From the NCBI GenBank assembly GCA_035048495.1, contig CM068553.1:20647190-20711189 (forward strand): a stretch of 64,000 nt of DNA, read 5' to 3'. Of this stretch, positions 57,519 through 64,000 are shown in pieces. The DNA comes from Euptelea pleiosperma. Its lineage: Eukaryota > Streptophyta > Magnoliopsida > Ranunculales > Eupteleaceae. A program made the translations under genes and the position numbers. The stretch's first letter is position 1. Each line of letters opens with the position of its first letter. Under the pieces are notes generated by a model. That model saw only the letters and a list, made by a program, of their open reading frames with translations, was not told the DNA's origin and ran no database searches.

Positions 57519-58255
57519 GTAAGTGACAATAAAATTATGATGTTACAGCTTTGATTTTTGAACTCAATAGCTTCGAATTGTTTTTCTGATTCTTATATTC
57601 TATCATCTTCTTAAAGTTATAATCATGAACATTCCTCGCAAGACTTTTACATCCGTAATTAGGAGGTACTGATAGAAGCTTGATCGAACTTTTATGGAAA
57701 TTAAGTGGGAATTACATTGCACAAGAATTCTGCCATTTCTGTGGGCAAGATTATCCAAAGAATAACTTAAAAATAAGTGTAGGTGGTGCCCAAAGATCGA
57801 ATATATTGTCCTCAGTGGAGTTCCAATCAGTATAAACTTGTGATTGTCACCAAAGACGCCCTTACTCCTTCCTGCCAAATTGTCTCTTTTTACTTTTGTC
57901 TCTCACGATGAAGCCACTTTGTCCTTCGGATGGGCCAGACATCTGAGCATCTCATTGTTTGTGTTCCATAAAATTTTTTCCCTTATGAAACTCATCTGTG
58001 ATCTGTCAATAGTTTTCTATCTAACGATCTTTAGTCATTTGGTTTTTCCACCCCCATCCACATTTTTAGTGTCTTTTGCTGAAAAAGTGCAAAAGGACAT
58101 GATGACGGCTCAGAGATTGGCTCCGGCTTAACAGGGTCAACCACATTATAATAGTAGAGATTAAACTTCTCGGATGATAAGATACATACTTCAACGTATT
58201 TTCTGGGTACTTTACTGGAACAAAACATTTCAGCTGAGACATTCCAAAATCGAAC
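57519..58255. other. Intron-like sequence running into LINE remnant
   Basis: After the exon-two donor the sequence is unrecognised. Decayed LINE coding sequence probably starts somewhere in this stretch, but frames on both strands are too broken to place it. Confidence 0.35.
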
Positions 58256-58640
58256 ACAACTTTGAACCAAAGGCCATAAGACTTACAAAGCTTGAAAGGA
58301 ATTTCTTATGGTATAACAAGGAGTATAAAAAGTATCACTTGGTTGAATGGAAAAGGGCTCTATTTCCCTAAAGAGGTATGCGGGCTTAGCCTTACGCCAT
58401 TAAGGGATATGAATAAAGCTGTTTTAGGAAAATGGCCATACTGGTTTGGAGAAGAACCGAGAGTCTTTAGAGATAGAAGCAAGTATGGAAGTGGAAACCT
58501 TAACTTGGGTAAAAGAAAGTCTTCTCAAGCTATGGAGTTAGTATGTGGAGAGGAATTTCCAAAACTGATGCAGGACGATTGTGATGGCCTCAAACTAAAG
58601 ACTGAGATTAACAGAAAATTATTAAGAATCATGAAATAGT
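58256..58640 (+). pseudogene. LINE reverse-transcriptase tail (zf-RVT region) fragment
   Basis: The plus strand reads LTKLERNFLWYNKEYKKYHL, then PKEVCGLSLTPLRDMNKAVL and GKWPYWFG. This is the segment just after the RT core of plant L1-type LINEs, where the family has a '(L)..(R/N)FLWG....K.HLV.W......P...GGLG...L...N.ALL.KW' pattern. One frame change splits it near 58370. It lies in the presumed intron of the VAD1-like gene in the same direction. Confidence 0.7.
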
Positions 58641-59640
58641 AAATTTCCATGCTAATCACATGCAAATAATCAGATTTAAGCAAATAAATTTATTAAAATT
58701 CAAGGCCTTCACACAATCCCACAATATTAGACCCGTTGCTTTAACGGCTAGGATCTAATGGAAGGTGGAACTTCTAACAAGCTTAGGGAATCAGTTAAGG
58801 GATGAAACAAATCTGAAATGGCTTCCTTTTCTAAGAGATAAGTTATTTGAAGTTCAGGAAGGTTTCTGGCAAGTTTCGGGGCTTTTTGACAAGTATCAGA
58901 TTTTAGCCGGATTTCGGGAGAAAAAGGAAATCTACGGAAAATTAGGGTTTGAGAAGAGGTTAGGGATTTCTATGGTTACCGTAGGGATCGGGGAGTGTTG
59001 GGGGTTTATGGTGAGGGTTTTGGGAGGGTTTAGAGTGACATATGGAGAATTGGTGGAGGAGGGTTACTATTCACGTGGCACTATTCATGCGGTACTATTC
59101 ACGCGACACTATTCATGGTTGTGATCAATGGTTAGGGTTTCAAGATAAGAGATATGGTTGGATTCTCTAGGTCAAACTTGATAAAAAAGAAAATGAAGAT
59201 GGGGAAAGAGAGGAGATAGAGATAGAAGAAGTTACCTTCGGATTCGTATCGAGTAGCTTGGATTCTCACCAAGGAAGAAGAGAGCATTCTACAAGAGAAT
59301 TCTTAATAGCAAAATTCAATGTATTTCATCATTAATTAAAAATTACAACTAAAAGAGTTATATAATAAGTGAAAATATCTCAATCTAATCTTAGCCATCC
59401 ATCTAATCTAATGTCTATAAAAAAATACAGCAACTTAAAGTAACTAACCAAATTACAATGAGCCCCTTTACTGTGGGTTAATTGCAAAGACATCTAAAAC
59501 TTTAAAAAACCTCAAAATAAACTTAGAAAAAAAAATAAAAACTCTTCAAAACTCTCTACGCAGCCCACATGCATCTTTCCAATGTGGAGTCTTCATGATG
59601 CACATACATGTGGGGTCTTCAGAATCTTTTTCCTTGTCTT
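58641..59640. other. Unrecognised insert with CACTATTCA tandem units
   Basis: Around 59065-59118 four 13-14 bp units of ACTATTCACG(T/C)GGC type occur, a motif often seen inside plant LTR elements. A 119-codon plus-strand frame at 58765-59124 lies over this repeat and shows no known domain. The remainder is AT-rich. Confidence 0.35.
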
Positions 59641-59899
59641 CTACTAGTAGAACCCATGTGATGCTTTGATGTCCGCATAAAAAACTTTATAAAGGCTCCC
59701 ATTAAAGGCACCCGTTATAAGGTTGGTTTGAAGGATTTGGGGTATGTAGATAATCCTCTTTGTCGTGCCTTTTTGACTTGTTATGACATGGTAGAGAACA
59801 AAGTGGTATTCTAGTTAGTTGTTGTTATGAGGTAAAAACAGAGAGGGTGGTCCAAAAGCCGTAGTTTAGTAAAACAAAATTAATAATCGGTAAGAAGAG

Positions 59900-60208
59900 A
59901 ATTTCACTAGCTCATGGCTCATTTAGATAGAGATCTCTTGTAGAATCATTCAAGGGATAAACATGTTTGGAGGTGGCATAAAAAAGATGATTTCTCAAAG
60001 CAATCTTTTGTTTTTTGCTCTATAGATATGGAAGATTCCTCTTACCCATTAGTAAAGAAGATCATAGCAAACATCTGTTCAAGTACAAAGAGAGTTAACA
60101 GTGTATGGAACACTTGCTCGTTCATTGTAAGATTACAAGATACATACTTAAAATTTTCTCCCAACTCTTTGAGATTCATTGGGTCCTGTCAAGAAGTTTG
60201 ATAGTTCA
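59900..60208 (+). pseudogene. LINE 3' coding fragment, cut by copia insertion
   Basis: The plus strand, with frame changes, reads MEHLLVHCKITRYI and LFEIHWVLSRSL. This matches the His/Cys motif near the C terminus of plant L1 reverse-transcriptase polyproteins. It stops at GTTCA (60204-60208), directly before the copia LTR, so the copia inserted into this LINE. Confidence 0.55.
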
Positions 60209-60533
60209 TGTTGGATTTGTTGGATTTGTTGGATTGTAGGCCCCATGTGGGGTTGCACTTAGTGGGCTATGTCCCACTGCTCCACGTGGGGAGGATATGT
60301 CCTTTATGTTTGTGGGTTAAGTATGGGTCCTTTTATCAGATACGTATTTCTATGTATTTCCATGTATTAGGGGTAGTTCTGTAAATACTCCATTTGAGGG
60401 GTATATTTGTCTTTTGTAATGTTCTCCATATATAATATATTTTGGTAGAGTCATGTGACCTAATCACATGACATCTTCTCTCTCTTCTCTCTTTGACTCT
60501 CTAAACCTAACCCTAACCCTAATCTACATTTCA
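60209..60533 (+). repeat. 5' LTR of the second copia element (325 bp)
   Basis: It starts TGTTGGATTTGTTGGATTTG (a short tandem of TTGGATTTG) and ends ACATTTCA. A TATA region (CATATATAATATATT) lies near 60428. The primer-binding site follows after three bases. Confidence 0.8.
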
Positions 60534-61239
60534 ACTTGGTATCAAAGCCTAATTAGTGCCGGAGAACAATCAGGAGATCACCGGAGTTGTGTTGATGTTT
60601 GTGGACATCATTGTGCCGTGCGGTTGATGTAATCAGCCGTACGGACACGTATGTTGAGGTGCTGACACTCATTTCGAGGTCTGTCGAAACCTTTTTTCCC
60701 TAATAGATCTTGATTTTTCCTTCTTTTTGGTATTTTTTGGGAATTTTTTGGAGCTTATTTCATGATGTTTTCCCTTGGACACCCTGAAATTCGAAAAAAC
60801 TTAAGTTTTCTCTCCGATGGAAAATCCGATTAGTGGGGGGTTTCTTGCCTCAGTTTTTTGGTTGGTTTTGGCTCTCTACAATCCAGGAACCCATTAAATC
60901 AAACCATGCTCAAATCCATGGCCGATTGAGTCTTCGGTGAGGATGTCTCCCCTCTCATATTACCGTCGGCCTCTTTTTACCCCTCCTTGGGCTGTTGCTT
61001 CGACGAGCAACCTTTCTCATGCTGTTCCAACACTTCGTATGAGGTTCTTGCTCTCATGTGGTGCTAGATCTACTGTATTAGATGCAGATCGAGCCTCCAT
61101 GCTCTTGCTTGGCCATTGTATAGCTCTCTTTATGGCTGTTTTTGGGCGATTTGTGCTACTTCAAGCTTCCACCCTATGTTAGTTGGGCTTGTGTGCATAT
61201 ACAAACCCCTCCTTGTTTGTTGATTCTCCATTGAGTAGC

Positions 61240-64000
61240 TATGACTACACCAAAGCCTATCCCGGATATTCCCTCAGGGTCCAATATGGGCACGGAAGCC
61301 TCTCCCAGTGGAGTTGGAGGGCCTCTGGCGCATCAATTGGCCACGAGAACCCCGAATTGCAGATTACTTCCGTGAAATTAGACGGGAAGAACTACTGGGG
61401 AACGAGTGAGCTCAGGCTGCACGGTTGTTTATTGGAGGCCGTGGGAGGTTGGGCCATGTTATTGGGGATACAGTTGAGCCTGTTAAGACTGATCCCACCT
61501 ATCAACAATGGGAGACCGATGATCTTACAATTATGTCATGGCTCCTTAACTCTATGCAGCATGATATCAGCCGGAGCTTCTTGTTTATGTGGACGGCTCA
61601 GGAGGGTTGGGAGACTACTAAGGAGACCTATTCCCAGCAGTAGAACATTGGCAGGGCCTTCCAGTTGAAGCAAAGTATATCCCGTTTCCGGCAGAGGGAG
61701 AAGTCCTTTGTTGAATACTACACCTCTCTCTGCAGCATATGGCAGGAGCTCGATTACTATTATTCCTATCAGCCTCCACGCCCTGAGGATGTTCTCCCGT
61801 ATCAGCGGCATGTGGAGAAGGGAAGGATATTTGAGTTCCTTTCTAGACTCAATCCGTCGTATGAGCTAGTTCGGGTCCAGATCCTCAGTAGTAGGGTGGA
61901 TCTTTCCTCTCTTAGTGAGGTCTATGCTCACCTTCAGAGTGAGGAGAGTCGACGGGTATCTCTCTAGGATGAGCATCCAGTTTCCGAGTGATCATCGCTG
62001 GCTACATCCTTTGCTTCTCCTGTCTCCCAGCTTCAACAGTCTTAGAAGGGCCCACCTTATCAGCATCCTGCTTCTGCTCCGTGATATGCTCCTATTGGTC
62101 CTACTGCTGGGAAGTCCTCTACTAGGAAGAGGCCTAAGTGTGACTACTGCAATAAACTTGGGTATGTGAGAGACTGATGCTGGAAGCTATATGGTCGCCT
62201 TAGCCAGACGGGGTCTTCTGATGCTCATACTGCCTGTATGGATGCTCCCTTCCCTCAAGGGTAGCCACATCTGAGTTTTTCTACCTCGGCTTCCCCTATT
62301 GGTATCTCCACTGCCGAGATTGCTACACTTAGGCGCTTGCTCAGTCAACTTGATGGTCCTTCTGCCACACCATCAACTTCCTTTGCTCAGTCAAGAACAT
62401 CTATGATGCCCGGATACGGATACAGATATGGGTACGGATACGGACATGGATACGGGAAGCGGGGATATGACTCGACATTTTTCAAAATTAAGGACATGAA
62501 TACGGATATGAGTACCCTATTTTGTAGTTCAAATTTTTTATTTTTTCTATTTTTTCAACTTTTTATGAAAGATACGTGTCGGTAGAGTGTCCGGTGTCTG
62601 TATCCGTATCGACATGACACGACACTGGTACGAGGCACTAGTATAGGTATCCGGGTATCATAGGGTAACATTAGACCTGCCCATCATGTGTCCATTCCTT
62701 CATCTAGTCCCTCCTGGATCATTGATTCAGGGGCTTTGAAACACATAATGGGTATGTCTTCCTTGTTTTCCACCTATTCTATTTGTTCAGGTCGAGATAA
62801 GGTTCAACCTGCCGATGTCACTTTATCTTCTATATCTGGGAAAGGGAATATCCTTCCCTCTCCTCAGCTTCCTTTATCTTCCGTGTTGCATGTTCTTACT
62901 TTTACTTCTAACCTGTTGTTTGTGAGTGCCTTTACTCGCCAGCTAAACTGCAGTATGACCTTTTTCCTTTCTCTTGTGTCTTTCAGGACCTGGAGATGAG
63001 GAGGACGATTGCACTGGACGTGATGCAGATGGCCTATATCTTCTGGATGGACGTACCTCTAAGTCTATAGCAATGCAGTCTCATAGTAGTAGTAGTAGTA
63101 GTTTAGCTTCAGTTCTATGTTGGCATGTCCATCTAGGGCATGTTTCTTTTCAGTACTTGAAACTCTTATTTCCTACTTTATTTACTTATGTTTCTTTTTC
63201 TGACTTGCATTATGAGACGTGTGAGCTTTTCAAATATTGTAGATCTACATATCGCTTCAGAGGTAATAGAAGCTCCAGTTCTTTTGATATTGTTCATTCT
63301 GATGTGTCGGGTCCTTCTTCTGTTACCTTTATTTTTGGCTTCCGCTACTTTCTTACTTTTGTTGATGATCATACAAGGTGTACATGGGTTTATCTCATGA
63401 AAACCAAAGATGAAGTTCATTCCATCTTCAAAGGTTTTCATAAGATGATCCAAATGCAGTATGGTGCCTACATCAAGGTCCTTCGTTCTGACCAAGGTAG
63501 AAATTATATGTTTTGAGGTCTCCAACAGTATTTTATGGATCGTGAGATTTGCCATCAAAATTCCTGCAGCTACATCCCTCAGTAGAATGGTGTAGCTGAA
63601 AGTAAAACGCGTTATCTGAGAGGTAGCTCGCTCTCTTTTGATCGGTGCCAATGTCCTCAAATCTTATTGGTCTGATGCTACTTTGACCGCTGCTTACCTG
63701 ATTAACCGGATGCCTCCGCGTGTGCTCAACTTCCAGTCTCCGGTTCAGTTTCTTGCTCATAGGTCTTCTTTGTTTGTTGTCACTCGTATCTTTGGATGTG
63801 TCTGTTTTGTGCACATTCTGGGTCCACATCACACTAAGTTGGATCCTAAGGGATCAGGGAAGGGAGATACGGAGCATCCAAGGGACTCTTTGCAATTGAT
63901 CAGGACTGTTAAAGTCCCTAGAGAGTTACAACGTTTGGAGTGCCCTTTTAATTCAGGAGATCCCTTGGTGTATAGGAGCCGAAGAAGTGGGCGGAAGCAA
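61240..64000 (+). pseudogene. copia gag-pol pseudogene, N-terminal part
   Basis: Gag (61240-61970, two frames) has LQITSVKLDGKNYWG, WETDDLTIMSWLLNSMQHDI and EKGRIFEFLSRLNPSYELVR. A zinc knuckle (about 62125-62195) reads CDYCNKLGYVRD, a stop, then C. Protease (about 62700-62780) reads WIIDSGALKHIMG. Pre-integrase and integrase (63090-63516) read WHVHLGHVSF, CELFKYCRSTYRF, IVHSDVSGPS, YFLTFVDDHTRCTWVYLMKT and VLRSDQGRN, and later SYWSDATLTAAYLINRMPP (about 63665). Stops at the knuckle (62176), after YMF (63514-63516) and in SYIPQ-stop-NGVAE, plus frame changes, inactivate it. A 263-bp foreign insert lies at 62401-62663 between gag and protease. Confidence 0.85.
62401..62663. mobile_element. 263-bp MITE-like insert in the copia gag-protease linker
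   Basis: The ends CTATGATGCCCGGATAC and GTATCCGGGTATCATAG match as inverted repeats at 16 of 17 positions. The interior is built from GATACGG repeats on the left and their inverses on the right. The copia reading continues after it. No clean target duplication is visible. Confidence 0.6.

Larger units (their letters stand above)
60209..64000 (+). mobile_element. Ty1/copia retrotransposon, 5' part (continues past window)
   Basis: A 5' LTR, a copia-type primer-binding site (TGGTATCAAAGCC, 60537-60549), gag, protease and integrase are present in order. The reverse transcriptase lies beyond the right edge. Multiple frame changes and stops show it is inactive. It is inserted in a LINE. The left target duplication would be GTTCA (60204-60208). 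Confidence 0.88.

Noticed and set aside
58765..59124. 119-codon plus-strand frame
   Set aside because: It covers a tandem CACTATTCA repeat and AT-rich sequence, with no recognisable domain.
1..64000. tRNA, rRNA or organellar insertions
   Set aside because: No tRNA A/B boxes in a plausible context, no rRNA motifs and no chloroplast or mitochondrial gene sequences were recognised on either strand.

Overview
This window is plant nuclear DNA, almost certainly from an angiosperm with a repeat-rich genome. I see plant-type transposon families (hAT, CACTA, MULE, Ty1/copia, LINE and a long-LTR retroelement family), fragments of plant genes with GT-AG introns, and no bacterial-style gene organisation. 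No intact single-copy gene lies wholly inside it. The only part that looks like a living host gene is the 5' end of a GRAM-domain (VAD1-like) gene at 57103-57518, whose second intron appears to be filled with transposons and to run off the right edge. The species cannot be told from the sequence.

Layout. (1) 1-14469: a degenerate hAT transposase gene split by a 12.5 kb CACTA element (754-13279, 3-bp TSD TGT). The CACTA interior carries minus-strand fragments of at least three unrelated host genes: a prolyl-oligopeptidase-like exon, several exons of NADPH-cytochrome P450 reductase, and the LRR end of an NB-LRR resistance gene. It was itself hit by a 2.87 kb solo LTR (7769-10639, 5-bp TSD TTGCC). 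(2) 14470-19695: tandem repeats, LTR fragments and a scrambled remnant of the same long-LTR family, plus a copia-type LTR with a 580-bp tandem duplication. (3) 19696-23682: a dead Ty1/copia element with its 3' LTR, then a Myb/SANT-like pseudogene (23715-24770). (4) 25151-31254: another long-LTR copy, one Cys-rich exon and dispersed non-coding repeats. (5) 31255-45384: the centrepiece. Two long LTRs lie in opposite orientation only 19 bp apart, and one of them is split by a very young 8.2 kb member of the same family that carries a single 613-codon ORF and no recognisable pol. (6) 45957-54940: a plant mobile domain pseudogene, a MULE transposase pseudogene split by a solo LTR, a copia-type LTR with a CAATCGATTG array, and a small Mutator-type MITE with a 9-bp TSD. 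(7) 54940-64000: MULE-derived repeats, the VAD1-like gene start, LINE remnants, and a 5'-complete but degenerate copia element inserted into the LINE.

The most unusual material is the long-LTR family whose LTRs begin TGATATTCGC, called the TGATATTCGC family here. Its LTRs (about 1.6-3.3 kb) have a TATA box in mid-LTR, a perfect 26-bp palindrome just upstream of that TATA whose arms differ between copies in a compensated way, 20-bp GACCGTTGGATC tandem units in variable number, and copies of a 20-27 bp palindrome (half-site CCGGAGTTGCAGG) scattered through the pyrimidine-rich leader. The 613-codon ORF is a candidate undescribed protein. The swapped target-site duplications of the inverted LTR pair record an inversion of the 19-bp spacer.

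The genes do not form a functional pathway. The window is a nested transposon block, and its layers can be ordered in time from the insertion junctions.
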